Under the pieces are notes generated by a model. That model worked only from the letters and a program-made list of their open reading frames with translations, ran no database searches and was not told the DNA's origin. The position numbers were made by a program, and so were the translations under genes. Positions 8,870-17,425 of a DNA stretch of 64,000 bases are shown piece by piece. Numbering within the stretch: position 1 is the stretch's first letter; the number at the start of each line of letters is the position of its first letter. The stretch comes from Flavobacterium geliluteum (GTDB lineage Bacteria; Bacteroidota; Bacteroidia; Flavobacteriales; Flavobacteriaceae). The stretch is from positions 1-64,000 of the forward strand of contig NZ_JAGFBV010000026.1 in NCBI RefSeq assembly GCF_017948595.1, in the 5' to 3' direction.

Positions 8870-8897
8870 TTGTAAAAGAAATTTATTGCTATATTTG
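8870..8897 (+). promoter_or_regulatory. tRNA-Pro promoter
   Basis: TTG (8870-8872), 17 bp, TATATTTG (8890-8897): a full match to the Bacteroidetes housekeeping promoter. The tRNA 5' end is 11 bp downstream. Confidence 0.85.
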
Positions 8898-8907
8898 CAA
8901 CCGCTTA

Positions 8908-8982
8908 CGGGGTGTAGCGTAGCCCGGTTATCGCGCCTGCTTTGGGAGCAGGAGGCCGCAGGTTCGAATCCTGCCACCCCGA
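8908..8982 (+). tRNA. tRNA-Pro (anticodon TGG)
   Basis: 75 nt. The acceptor stem CGGGGTG pairs with CACCCCG and the discriminator base is A. The anticodon stem CCTGC/GCAGG encloses TTTGGGA, giving anticodon TGG. The T arm GCAGGTTCGAATCCTGC is canonical. CCA is not encoded. It has its own promoter and terminator, a single-gene unit. A 110-codon minus-strand frame across it is an artefact. Confidence 0.96.
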
Positions 8983-8983
8983 C

Positions 8984-9021
8984 AAAAGTCTTTTCAAAAA
9001 AATTGGAAAGACTTTTTTTTT
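8984..9021 (+). terminator. Terminator after tRNA-Pro
   Basis: AAAAGTCTTTTC pairs with GGAAAGACTTTT (one wobble or mismatch) and runs into a long T tract. Confidence 0.9.
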
Positions 9022-9271
9022 GATCAAAATTGTCCTTACACATCAATTATTCTTCTTTTGTCTTCTTTAAAACTCAATTTGAAGTTGTTTTTTAACTAAA
9101 AAAAGCATTTTAGATTTGTTGATTTTGAAAAAAATTTACATTTCTGTTAAAAATAAATTCTTTCTAAGACCCATCAAGCAACGGTTCATCAAAGTTTATT
9201 AAATGTTAACAAAATAGATTTTCAGAAACCATAAATAATTGTATTTTTACGGTTCAAAATTCAGAAAATAA

Positions 9272-10039
9272 ATGGGCAAAATCATTGCGATTGCTAATCA
9301 AAAAGGAGGCGTTGGAAAGACTACTACATCAGTAAACCTAGCGGCCTCATTGGGTGTTTTAGAAAAAAAAGTATTATTAATAGATGCTGATCCTCAAGCA
9401 AATGCCACGTCTGGCCTTGGGATTGATGTAGAATCTGTTGAGATTGGAACCTACCAAATACTTGAACACAGCCACACACCCAAAGAAACCATCATTCAAT
9501 GTTCGGCCCCTAACGTTGATGTGATTCCTGCTCACATTGATCTTGTTGCCATTGAAATCGAGTTGGTCGATAAAGAAAACAGAGAATACATGCTAAAAAA
9601 AGCATTAGAAAGTGTTAAAGATGAGTATGATTTTATTATCATTGATTGTGCTCCATCATTAGGCTTGCTAACTTTAAATGCTTTGACAGCTGCAGATTCT
9701 GTCGTAATCCCTATTCAGTGCGAATATTTTGCATTAGAAGGATTAGGAAAATTATTGAATACGATAAAAAGTATTCAGAAAATCCACAACCCCGATCTTG
9801 ACATCGAAGGATTGCTACTCACCATGTACGATTCGAGATTACGTTTGTCTAATCAAGTTGTAGAAGAGGTTCAGAAACACTTTAACGACATGGTTTTTGA
9901 AACCGTCATTCAGCGAAATGTAAAATTAAGCGAAGCACCAAGTTTTGGAGAAAGCATCATCAATTATGACGCCACCAGCAAAGGAGCCATCAATTACATC
10001 AATTTAGCTCAAGAAATTATAAAGAAAAACAGCAAATAG
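9272..10039 (+). CDS. parA: ParA chromosome-partitioning ATPase
   Basis: 255 residues, a Soj/ParA-type ATPase. The deviant Walker A KGGVGKTT is near residue 12, followed by VLLIDADPQANATSGLG and the Walker B-like FIIIDCAPSLGLLTLNA. It binds DNA non-specifically in an ATP-dependent way and drives segregation of ParB-parS complexes. It is 5 bp upstream of parB. The parA-parB-DUF5683-dapB-lepB-wbqC order looks like one rightward cluster. No parS palindrome was noticed by eye in the window. Confidence 0.96.
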   Translation: MGKIIAIANQKGGVGKTTTSVNLAASLGVLEKKVLLIDADPQANATSGLGIDVESVEIGTYQILEHSHTPKETIIQCSAPNVDVIPAHIDLVAIEIELVDKENREYMLKKALESVKDEYDFIIIDCAPSLGLLTLNALTAADSVVIPIQCEYFALEGLGKLLNTIKSIQKIHNPDLDIEGLLLTMYDSRLRLSNQVVEEVQKHFNDMVFETVIQRNVKLSEAPSFGESIINYDATSKGAINYINLAQEIIKKNSK

Positions 10040-10044
10040 TTTTT

Positions 10045-10947
10045 ATGACAAAAGCAATTAAAAAACAAGCCTTAGGAAGAGGATTATCGGCATTATTAAA
10101 AGATCCGGAAAACGACATTACATCAGTAGAGGACAAAAATGCTGACAAAGTTGTTGGAAATATTATTGAGCTTGAAATAAGTGCTATAGAAATAAATCCT
10201 TTTCAGCCTAGAAGTAATTTTAATGAAGAGTCCTTACGAGAATTAGCGACTTCTATCAAGGAACTTGGTGTCATTCAACCTATTACTGTTCGAAAATTAG
10301 ACTTCAACAAATACCAATTAATTTCTGGAGAGCGTCGTTTGCGTGCTTCTACTTTAGTTGGCTTAACGACCGTTCCCGCTTACATTCGTATTGCCAACGA
10401 TAACGAATCTTTGGTTATGGCTTTGGTGGAGAACATTCAGCGTCATGATTTAGATCCTATCGAAATTGCACTTTCGTACCAACGTTTGATTGATGAAATT
10501 CAATTGACACAGGAACAAATGAGTGAACGAGTAGGAAAAAAACGCTCCACAATTGCCAATTATTTGCGTCTTTTAAAATTAGACCCAATTATCCAAACGG
10601 GTATTCGTGACGGTTTTATTAGTATGGGACACGGTAGAGCCATTATCAATATTGAAGATTTAGACATTCAAACCGATATTTATCAAAAAATTGTCAGCCA
10701 AAATTTATCAGTTCGCGAGACGGAAACTTTGGTTAAAAATTATCATGAAAGTCTGAAACCAAAAGTAGAAGGAAAAGCAAAACCAGAATCTTCTTTTGCT
10801 ATTGAAGAAGAGAAGAAAAACGCCATCACTGATTATTTTGGTGCGAAAGTTGATATAAAAGTCGCTGGCAACGGAAAAGGAAAAATTACAATTCCTTTTA
10901 ATTCTGAAGCCGACTTTAATCGAATCATAAAATTAATAAACGGATAG
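10045..10947 (+). CDS. parB: ParB chromosome-partitioning protein
   Basis: 300 residues. The N-terminus LGRGLSALLKDP is the usual ParA-interacting segment. The CTPase core is clear: NPFQPRSNFNEESLRELATS (box I) and ISGERRLRAS (box II, GERR). It is followed by LVENIQRHDLDPIEIA, a helix-turn-helix (QEQMSERVGKKRSTIANYL) and a C-terminal dimerisation domain. It loads onto parS and spreads as a clamp. Its stop codon overlaps the GTG of the next gene. Confidence 0.96.
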   Translation: MTKAIKKQALGRGLSALLKDPENDITSVEDKNADKVVGNIIELEISAIEINPFQPRSNFNEESLRELATSIKELGVIQPITVRKLDFNKYQLISGERRLRASTLVGLTTVPAYIRIANDNESLVMALVENIQRHDLDPIEIALSYQRLIDEIQLTQEQMSERVGKKRSTIANYLRLLKLDPIIQTGIRDGFISMGHGRAIINIEDLDIQTDIYQKIVSQNLSVRETETLVKNYHESLKPKVEGKAKPESSFAIEEEKKNAITDYFGAKVDIKVAGNGKGKITIPFNSEADFNRIIKLING

Positions 10948-11516
10948 TGAATAAAATTGTCCCCATAAGTTTCTTGTTCTTTCTTATAGGAACCGTTTCT
11001 CTTTTTGCTCAAGCAAAAGAAGATGCGGTTTTGATTGTTAAAGACACTGTTGCACTGCAAGAAATAGATCCGCTTACACCAGCCAAAGCTGCCTTTTATT
11101 CCGCAATTTTACCTGGTTTAGGTCAGGCATACAACAAAAAATACTGGAAAATTCCGCTCGTGTACGGAGCAATTGGTACAAGTTTATATTTTTATATCGA
11201 CAATAATAAAAAATACCGCGATTATCGCAACGAATATAAAAGAAGGCTCGAAGGAAATGGTATCGGAACCGGAGGTAAATATGACTATCTGGACGAAAGC
11301 AGGCTGATTGCAGGACAAAAATTCTATCAGCGAAACAGAGATTTATCGGCTTTGTTTGTAGTCGCTTTTTACGCTTTAAATATTATAGATGCCAATGTAG
11401 ACGCGCATTTAATTCAATTTAATGTAAATGAAAGATTGTCCATGCATCCCGAAATTTACCCCAACGATGTAACGTTTAAACCAAACGTTGGACTAACTTT
11501 TAATTACAAGTTCTAA
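10947..11516 (+). CDS. DUF5683 domain-containing membrane protein
   Basis: 189 residues. The GTG start shares one base with the parB stop codon, implying translational coupling. A signal-like hydrophobic N-terminus (FLFFLIGTVSLFAQ) is followed by the DUF5683 signature PAKAAFYSAILPGLGQAYN and KKYWKIPLVYGAIG, then membrane segments and a polar tail. The family has no assigned function. Its placement between parB and dapB looks like a fixed gene order in this group. Alternative downstream starts would destroy the signal peptide. Confidence 0.85.
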   Translation: MNKIVPISFLFFLIGTVSLFAQAKEDAVLIVKDTVALQEIDPLTPAKAAFYSAILPGLGQAYNKKYWKIPLVYGAIGTSLYFYIDNNKKYRDYRNEYKRRLEGNGIGTGGKYDYLDESRLIAGQKFYQRNRDLSALFVVAFYALNIIDANVDAHLIQFNVNERLSMHPEIYPNDVTFKPNVGLTFNYKF

Positions 11517-11553
11517 ATAGCACTGCTATCTAAAATTAATAAAAAAATACAAA

Positions 11554-12255
11554 ATGAAAATTGCATTATTAGGATATGGAAAGATGGGTAAAGTAATCGA
11601 AAGAATTGCTTTAGAAAGAGGTCATGAAATTGTTTTAAAAAAGGATGAATCCAATTCTTTTGAAGGACTTTCGACCGCCGATGTTGCCATAGATTTTAGT
11701 GTACCAACTGCTGCTGTAGACAATATTTCGAACTCTTTTAACGCCAATGTTCCAGTAGTTTCGGGAACAACAGGATGGTTAGAACATTATGACGAAATGG
11801 TAGCTCTTTGTAACGAAAAACAAAGCGGTTTTATCTCAAGTTCAAATTTTAGCTTGGGCGTCAATATTTTCTTCGAATTGAATGAATATTTGGCCAAAAT
11901 CATGTCTCAATTTGACTCTTACAATGTGTCGATGGAAGAAATTCATCACACTCAAAAACTAGATGCACCCAGCGGAACCGCCATTTCACTTGCAAAAGGA
12001 GTTATAGAAAATAGCGCTTACGCGAAATGGACTTTGGAGGAAGCCAAAAAAGATGAAATCTTTATCGAGGCCAAAAGAATCGGTGATGTTCCCGGAACTC
12101 ACACCGTAACATACAATTCTATTGTTGATAGTATCGAAATCAAACATACGGCACATAATCGTGAAGGTTTTGCGCTAGGAGCCGTTATTGCTGCAGAATG
12201 GCTGGCAGGCAAAAAAGGTGTTTTTACCATGAAAGACGTATTAAACTTAAAATAA
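11554..12255 (+). CDS. dapB: 4-hydroxy-tetrahydrodipicolinate reductase
   Basis: 233 residues, somewhat shorter than the E. coli enzyme (273). The N-terminal nucleotide-binding GYGKMGKVIE and the catalytic EEIHHTQKLDAPSGTA (histidines and lysine) are intact, as is the dimerisation-domain end VIAAEWLAGKKGVF. It reduces HTPA with NAD(P)H in the diaminopimelate/lysine pathway and so feeds peptidoglycan. It lies in the parAB-lepB cluster. Confidence 0.96.
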   Translation: MKIALLGYGKMGKVIERIALERGHEIVLKKDESNSFEGLSTADVAIDFSVPTAAVDNISNSFNANVPVVSGTTGWLEHYDEMVALCNEKQSGFISSSNFSLGVNIFFELNEYLAKIMSQFDSYNVSMEEIHHTQKLDAPSGTAISLAKGVIENSAYAKWTLEEAKKDEIFIEAKRIGDVPGTHTVTYNSIVDSIEIKHTAHNREGFALGAVIAAEWLAGKKGVFTMKDVLNLK

Positions 12256-12329
12256 ACAGATTTTAAATATTTAAGGTATCATTTTAATTTTTTAAAAAGC
12301 CTTAAACTTTAAACTTTAAAAAAAATATT

Positions 12330-13907
12330 ATGACAATCAATCACTGGTTTCTTTTTTTCTTAGCAGTACAAGTAATCCATTTTTTAGGAACCTGGAAATT
12401 ATATCAGGCTGCCGGAAGAAAAAGCTGGGAAGCCGCCGTTCCTGTTTATAATTCAATTATTTTAATGAAAATCATCAGTCGACCAACTTGGTGGACTTTA
12501 TTGCTTTTTATTCCGATTATTAACCTCATCATGTTTCCTGTAGTTTGGGTAGAAACGCTGAAAACCTTCGGGAAAAAATCAACTGCAGACACTTTTCTAG
12601 GAATCTTCACCTTGGGATTTTATATCTATTATGTAAATTATACACAAAAACTAGTATACAATAGCGACAGAAAATTAACTCCCGAAAACAGGACTGCAGA
12701 TACGGTAAGCTCTTTACTTTTTGCTATTATTGTGGCAACTTTGGTACATACATACGTGGTACAACCTTTTACTATTCCAACTGCATCATTAGAAAAATCC
12801 CTACTTATTGGAGATTTTCTTTTTGTAAGCAAAGTAAATTACGGCCCTAGAACTCCAATGACAACAGTTGCCTTTCCAATGGTGCATGACACTATTCCGT
12901 TTGTAAAAATCAAATCGTATTTAAGCAGACCGCAATTGCCTTATTTCAGACTACCCGCTCTAGAAAAAATAAAGAACAATGACATTGTAGTGTTTAACTG
13001 GCCAACAGACACCGCTTTTAATATGTACATTCGTCCCGACAAAAGTTATTACAAACCTATTGATAAAAAAACCAACTATGTAAAACGTTGCGTAGGGATT
13101 CCTGGCGATCAGTTGCAGATAAAAGATGGTATTGTTTTTATTAATGGCAAAGAACTTATTTTACCTGAAAGAGCAAAACCACAGTATTCGTATGCGGTTG
13201 CTTTAGACGGCAAAACACCTATAGATTTTGAGTCTCTGGCCAAAGAATTAGACATTACAGATGGTGCTTATTTCCCGAATGTTCAAAAAAGAGATACATT
13301 AATTTTTACTGCCCTGACACAAGCTAGTGCAGAAAGAATCAAAAACACACCTGGAGTAACAGCTATAAAAAGAGAAATCAAAAAAGGGCCGGAAGACGGT
13401 ATATTTCCTGATTATCAAGACGGAAAACCTTCAACAACCAACAATTGGAGCTGCGATAATATGGGCCCAATTTACATCCCGCAAGCCGGAAAAACCATTA
13501 CTTTGACAAAAGAAAATCTTCCGCTGTACAAAGCCATTATTACCAATTATGAAGGACATAAATTAGTTGTTAACGGCGATCAAATTGTTATTGATGACAA
13601 ACCGACTACGAGCTACACTTTCGAACAAAATTATTACTGGATGATGGGAGACAATCGTCATAACTCCTTAGATGCCCGTTATTTTGGATACACACCAGAA
13701 AACCACATTGTAGGAAAACCAGTTTTTATCTGGATGAGCTGGGATAGCAACGGAAAAGGAATAAACAAAATTCGCTGGGACAGAGTTTTTACTACTGTGA
13801 GCGGAGAAGGACAACCTCAATCGTACTTCAAATATTTCTTAATTCTGCTTGCTGCTTATTTTGTTGGTGAGTTTTTATGGAGAAAAAGAAAAGAGAATAA
13901 AGTATAA
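12330..13907 (+). CDS. lepB: Signal peptidase I (enlarged)
   Basis: 525 residues, far longer than E. coli LepB (324). The N-terminal third adds three membrane segments (about 5-25, 50-75, 85-105) before the usual anchor. The catalytic serine is in the segment TASLEKSLLIGDFLFVSK (near residue 153), where many relatives have SMEKSL. The general-base lysine is in NYVKRCVGIPGD (near 252), and GDNRHNSLDARYFG is box E. A large insertion separates KRCVGIPGD from box E, and a final membrane helix precedes a basic tail. It cleaves signal peptides at the outer face of the inner membrane. Confidence 0.93.
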   Translation: MTINHWFLFFLAVQVIHFLGTWKLYQAAGRKSWEAAVPVYNSIILMKIISRPTWWTLLLFIPIINLIMFPVVWVETLKTFGKKSTADTFLGIFTLGFYIYYVNYTQKLVYNSDRKLTPENRTADTVSSLLFAIIVATLVHTYVVQPFTIPTASLEKSLLIGDFLFVSKVNYGPRTPMTTVAFPMVHDTIPFVKIKSYLSRPQLPYFRLPALEKIKNNDIVVFNWPTDTAFNMYIRPDKSYYKPIDKKTNYVKRCVGIPGDQLQIKDGIVFINGKELILPERAKPQYSYAVALDGKTPIDFESLAKELDITDGAYFPNVQKRDTLIFTALTQASAERIKNTPGVTAIKREIKKGPEDGIFPDYQDGKPSTTNNWSCDNMGPIYIPQAGKTITLTKENLPLYKAIITNYEGHKLVVNGDQIVIDDKPTTSYTFEQNYYWMMGDNRHNSLDARYFGYTPENHIVGKPVFIWMSWDSNGKGINKIRWDRVFTTVSGEGQPQSYFKYFLILLAAYFVGEFLWRKRKENKV

Positions 13908-13917
13908 AAACCGTTAT

Positions 13918-13984
13918 TCGTTGCACTGGTAAATCGTTTAATCGTTTCTTTAAGAGTACGATTAAACGATTTACCAATTAAACA
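13918..13984. repeat. Palindromic intergenic repeat (TAATCG family)
   Basis: A perfect 19-bp inverted repeat (13927-13945 with 13958-13976) around a 12-bp loop. The segment 13960-13981 matches 35115-35136 at 20 of 22 positions, and the left arms are alignable too (both begin TTATTCGTT). It may also act as a terminator for lepB, but there is no strong T-run. Confidence 0.8.
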
Positions 13985-13993
13985 AAAATCACA

Positions 13994-14614
13994 ATGAACT
14001 CTCTACTACTTCCTACCTATTTTCCATCTATCAGTCATTTTGCGATTATGGTGCAATCTGAGAATTTAACTTTTGAAATGGAAGATAATTTTCAGAAACA
14101 AACCAATCGAAATCGTACCTACATTTATAGTCCAAACGGAATTCAGCTTCTGAATATACCCATAAAACATTCTAAAACACTACATCAAAAAACAAAAGAT
14201 GTACTGATAGAAAATGAATTTGACTGGCAAAAACAACATTTTAAATCTTTGGAAGCAGGATACAGAAGTTCACCGTTTTTTGAGTTTTTTGAAGATGATA
14301 TTCGACCTATTTTCGAAAAAAAACACACCTTCTTGATGGACTTAAATATGGAAGTTTTAGACCTTTTAACGAAATGTATGAGATTGAAATTAGATTTTGG
14401 CAAAACAACCGAATATTTTCATGAAGTGAATAATTTGGTTGATTTCAGACCTTTGGCAAATGGCAAAAAAGACCCTAATTTGTTCGAAAAATATCCACAG
14501 GTTTTTGATGACAAACATGGCTTTATCAATAATCTCAGTATTTTAGATTTACTTTTTAATGAAGGTAAATTTGCATTAGATTACTTAAAATCACAGAAGA
14601 TAGCAGTAAAATAA
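13994..14614 (+). CDS. WbqC family protein
   Basis: 206 residues. It resembles WbqC-like proteins (YFPSISHFAIMVQSENLTFE, then RNRTYIYSPNGIQLLNIPIK, and W-KQHFKSLEAGYRSSPFF near 80-95). WbqC proteins are linked in some organisms to surface polysaccharide modification, but the enzyme activity is unclear. Here it is next to lepB, not in a polysaccharide locus. It is cytosolic, with no signal peptide. Confidence 0.8.
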   Translation: MNSLLLPTYFPSISHFAIMVQSENLTFEMEDNFQKQTNRNRTYIYSPNGIQLLNIPIKHSKTLHQKTKDVLIENEFDWQKQHFKSLEAGYRSSPFFEFFEDDIRPIFEKKHTFLMDLNMEVLDLLTKCMRLKLDFGKTTEYFHEVNNLVDFRPLANGKKDPNLFEKYPQVFDDKHGFINNLSILDLLFNEGKFALDYLKSQKIAVK

Positions 14615-14632
14615 GCGATCACTATTCTTGTA

Positions 14633-14652
14633 TGTGTGTGTGTGTGTGTGTG
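14633..14652. repeat. (TG)10 microsatellite
   Basis: Ten uninterrupted TG dinucleotides lie between two convergent gene ends. This is a slippage-prone tract, but not in a coding or promoter position. Confidence 0.95.
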
Positions 14653-14704
14653 TTTTATAAAGTTGGTTCGTGAGATTTCTATTTTTAGAATTTTTTCTGT
14701 TATT

Positions 14705-15751
14705 TTATTCCATAGATAGCCTTGCCATTACAGGATAATGGTCAGAATTTTCAAAATCAGAAAAACTTTCAAATTGCTTGACCTTCATCTTGCTATCTGC
14801 AAAAATATAATCGATGCGAGCTGGATAATATTTAAATTTATAAGTAGCTCCAAAGCCTTCTCCAGCTTCTTCAAAAGAGTCTTTCAGTTTGCCTTTTATA
14901 TTACGATAAACGTACGAAAACGGACTATTATTCATGTCTCCGCAAATAATAATTGGATATTTGCATTCCTTTATATTTTCCTTAAAAACTGCTGCCTGCT
15001 CCTGCTGCTGTCTAAATGCTTTACTAATTCTGGTAAAAATAAGTTGTGATTTTTGCTGATTTACATTATCTATATTATCCGAAATCTCATTGACATCGGG
15101 AGAAATTTTAATAGACTGCAAATGCATATTGTACACACGAATAACATCCTTTCCCCTTTTGATATCGGCATAAATCACATTATTATTTGATTTTGGAAAA
15201 ACAATATTCCCTTCGTACAAAATAGGAAACTTAGAGAAAATGGCCTGGCCAGTTTTAATCTGATCACCTTCGATAAAAATATAGCGATGCGGATACACTT
15301 TCAGATCAATATGAGCCGAGTTTGAATATTCCTGAATGCATAAAATATCCGGATTTTTATCATCTATAAATGTTTTTATGTTAGACGGAATATCATCTCG
15401 CTGCAGCCATTTAAACACATTAAAAAGACGAACATTATAGCTCATGACAGAAAAATCCTTTTCGTCCTGGACATATTCTTTTGCCGAAAATTTGTAAAAC
15501 TTACTTATAAAAGTAATTCCGGTTAACAACACCAAACCAGACAAAATAAGGCGTTTTTTAAACTGGATTCCCCAATAAACGAAGAACAAACCGTTGAGCA
15601 CAAAAAAGGCGGGCATAAAAAGCGTGAGCACCGACAATAAAGGAAAACTTTTGGGCGCCAGAAATGGCAAGACATAGACACTAAAAGTCAAGACCGTCAG
15701 TACTATATTCAAAAAGAACATTATTTTATTAAACCACGAAAGGTTTTTCAT
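14705..15751 (-). CDS. Endonuclease/exonuclease/phosphatase family membrane protein
   Basis: 348 residues. Three N-terminal membrane helices (about 10-30, 38-60, 67-85) precede an EEP domain: MSYNVRLFNVF, PDILCIQEY (metal-binding Glu), ICGDMNNSPFSYVYR and the closing SDHYPVMARL (catalytic Asp-His). The membrane-anchored EEP arrangement is common in Bacteroidetes; whether the target is nucleic acid or phospholipid is unknown. It is last of the mutL-rhomboid-rhomboid-EEP minus-strand operon (17 bp from its upstream neighbour). Confidence 0.88.
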   Translation of the reverse strand: MKNLSWFNKIMFFLNIVLTVLTFSVYVLPFLAPKSFPLLSVLTLFMPAFFVLNGLFFVYWGIQFKKRLILSGLVLLTGITFISKFYKFSAKEYVQDEKDFSVMSYNVRLFNVFKWLQRDDIPSNIKTFIDDKNPDILCIQEYSNSAHIDLKVYPHRYIFIEGDQIKTGQAIFSKFPILYEGNIVFPKSNNNVIYADIKRGKDVIRVYNMHLQSIKISPDVNEISDNIDNVNQQKSQLIFTRISKAFRQQQEQAAVFKENIKECKYPIIICGDMNNSPFSYVYRNIKGKLKDSFEEAGEGFGATYKFKYYPARIDYIFADSKMKVKQFESFSDFENSDHYPVMARLSME

Positions 15752-15768
15752 ATTTTTTTGCTAATGGA

Positions 15769-16632
15769 TTATTTTCCAGCTTTAAATAGAAATTCTTTTT
15801 CTTCTTGTGTTAAACAATCATAGCCAGACTGACTAATTTTGTCTAAAATTTCATCAATCTGTTGTTGCGTTTTATCTTTCGTAACAATTTTTGATGGCGT
15901 TTTTTCTGTAGGTTTTTTGTAATTTTTATGTACTTTTTTGAAAGGGGTCGAAGGGGATTTTCGGAATAAATTTACGAAAAAATCTATTATTTTGGAGACT
16001 ATCTTACTCAAATCAATTCCGTTTTGAAGTAATTTAATAAAAATGAATCCAAAAATAGCACCCGCCAAATGCGAAATATGTCCGCCCATATTTCCTAGTC
16101 GAAATTGCATTAAATCTAAAATTAAAATTACAGCAGTAATGTGCCATAATTTTACATTTCCGATCAGCAGCAGGCGTACATGCATTAAAGGCTGATAAGT
16201 TGTCGTTGCTACCAAAATTGCCATAATAGCTGCAGAAGCACCTACTATTGAGGCACCATAATTTAAAAAGTAGAAACTCAGGACAAACACTATTCCCGAA
16301 AAAACAGCACTTAGAATATACAATCCTAAATATTGTTTTTGAGTAAAAAAAGTTAAAAAAAGCGAGCTTGCAAAATTGAGTACCAGCATATTAAATAACA
16401 AATGCATAAATCCGTCATGAAAAAAAGCATACGTTAAAAATGTCCAAGGTTTAAACAAAAAAGCCGATGGGTCTGAAGACAATGCCAGCCAATTTGGAAA
16501 ATCAAATTGTCCTATGGAAAACTGATAGAAAAAAATTAAAGAAACCAAGAAACAAGCTACATTCCAATAGATAACACGTTGTGCAATACCTCCTAATTTA
16601 TATTGTAATTTTAAATCATCTAAAATATTCAT
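15769..16632 (-). CDS. Rhomboid family intramembrane serine protease
   Basis: 287 residues, six predicted membrane helices and a long basic cytosolic tail (about 210-287) rich in lysine and threonine. The oxyanion-type FHDGFMHLLFNMLVL in helix 2, the catalytic serine in GASA (usual GASG) and the catalytic histidine in GGHISHLAGAIFGF are visible. It cleaves transmembrane substrates within the inner membrane; substrates unknown. It forms a tandem pair with the rhomboid at 16676. Confidence 0.9.
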   Translation of the reverse strand: MNILDDLKLQYKLGGIAQRVIYWNVACFLVSLIFFYQFSIGQFDFPNWLALSSDPSAFLFKPWTFLTYAFFHDGFMHLLFNMLVLNFASSLFLTFFTQKQYLGLYILSAVFSGIVFVLSFYFLNYGASIVGASAAIMAILVATTTYQPLMHVRLLLIGNVKLWHITAVILILDLMQFRLGNMGGHISHLAGAIFGFIFIKLLQNGIDLSKIVSKIIDFFVNLFRKSPSTPFKKVHKNYKKPTEKTPSKIVTKDKTQQQIDEILDKISQSGYDCLTQEEKEFLFKAGK

Positions 16633-16675
16633 ACAGACTTTCTTTTGGTTTTCTATTTTCTATCTAAATTAAAAA

Positions 16676-17425
16676 TTAATTCCAACGATTTTTATTAAAT
16701 TGATTTTTTTTCCAATACCACATAATCAGAAAGCCAAATAAAGCTCCTCCAATATGTGCATAATGTGCTACTCCGTCGTTAAGTCCCAAAAATGAGTTTC
16801 CAAATATTCCGAAGAACCCATCATATAAAAGGATATAACCTGGAACAAAATACTTAGCTTTTATCGGAATAGGAATAAACAAAAGTCCTAACTCAGCATT
16901 AGGAAACATAAACACAAAAGCCACCATCAATCCGTAAACAGCGCCTGAGGCCCCTAAAACAGTTCCTAAATACGAACTTATAAAATGTTGATATTGAGAA
17001 ACAGACAAAAGCTGTTGCCATCTCGTATCGATTTTTCCATCGTGTAAAAGATTTAAAATAGTACTTTTTGGAAACCCACTGTTTACCAAAGTATTCAAAC
17101 CATCTTGAAAGAAATAATAATTTACAGCATAATTAATCAGCGCAGCTCCCAAACCACACGAAATGTAAAAGAACAAAAACTTCTTTCCTCCCCAAAAATG
17201 TTCTAAAGTAGAACCAAATGAATACAAAGCAAACATATTAAAAGCAATATGCCCAATTCCTGCGTGCATAAACATGTGCGTAAGAGGCTGCCAAAGCTTA
17301 AAACCAGGGTTTTCCGGAAAAAACATCATAAAATATTCATACGATACAGGCACAAGCTGAGATCCTATAAAAAAGATGATGTTAATGATCAATAATTGTT
17401 TTACTACAGGAGTCACGTTCATCAT
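16676..17425 (-). CDS. Rhomboid family intramembrane serine protease
   Basis: 249 residues with six membrane helices. HMFMHAGIGHIAFNMFAL in helix 2, GASGAVYG with the nucleophilic serine, and HYAHIGGALFGF with the histidine give a complete Ser-His dyad. Its ATGATG start overlaps the mutL stop codon by 4 bp, so translation is coupled to mutL. It is followed 43 bp later by a second, diverged rhomboid with a long tail. Confidence 0.93.
   Translation of the reverse strand: MMNVTPVVKQLLIINIIFFIGSQLVPVSYEYFMMFFPENPGFKLWQPLTHMFMHAGIGHIAFNMFALYSFGSTLEHFWGGKKFLFFYISCGLGAALINYAVNYYFFQDGLNTLVNSGFPKSTILNLLHDGKIDTRWQQLLSVSQYQHFISSYLGTVLGASGAVYGLMVAFVFMFPNAELGLLFIPIPIKAKYFVPGYILLYDGFFGIFGNSFLGLNDGVAHYAHIGGALFGFLIMWYWKKNQFNKNRWN

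Noticed and set aside
8714..9046. 110-aa minus-strand reading frame with GVAGFEPAASCSQSRRDN
   Set aside because: It runs straight across tRNA-Pro; this protein-like stretch is the antisense of the tRNA and a well-known false gene.
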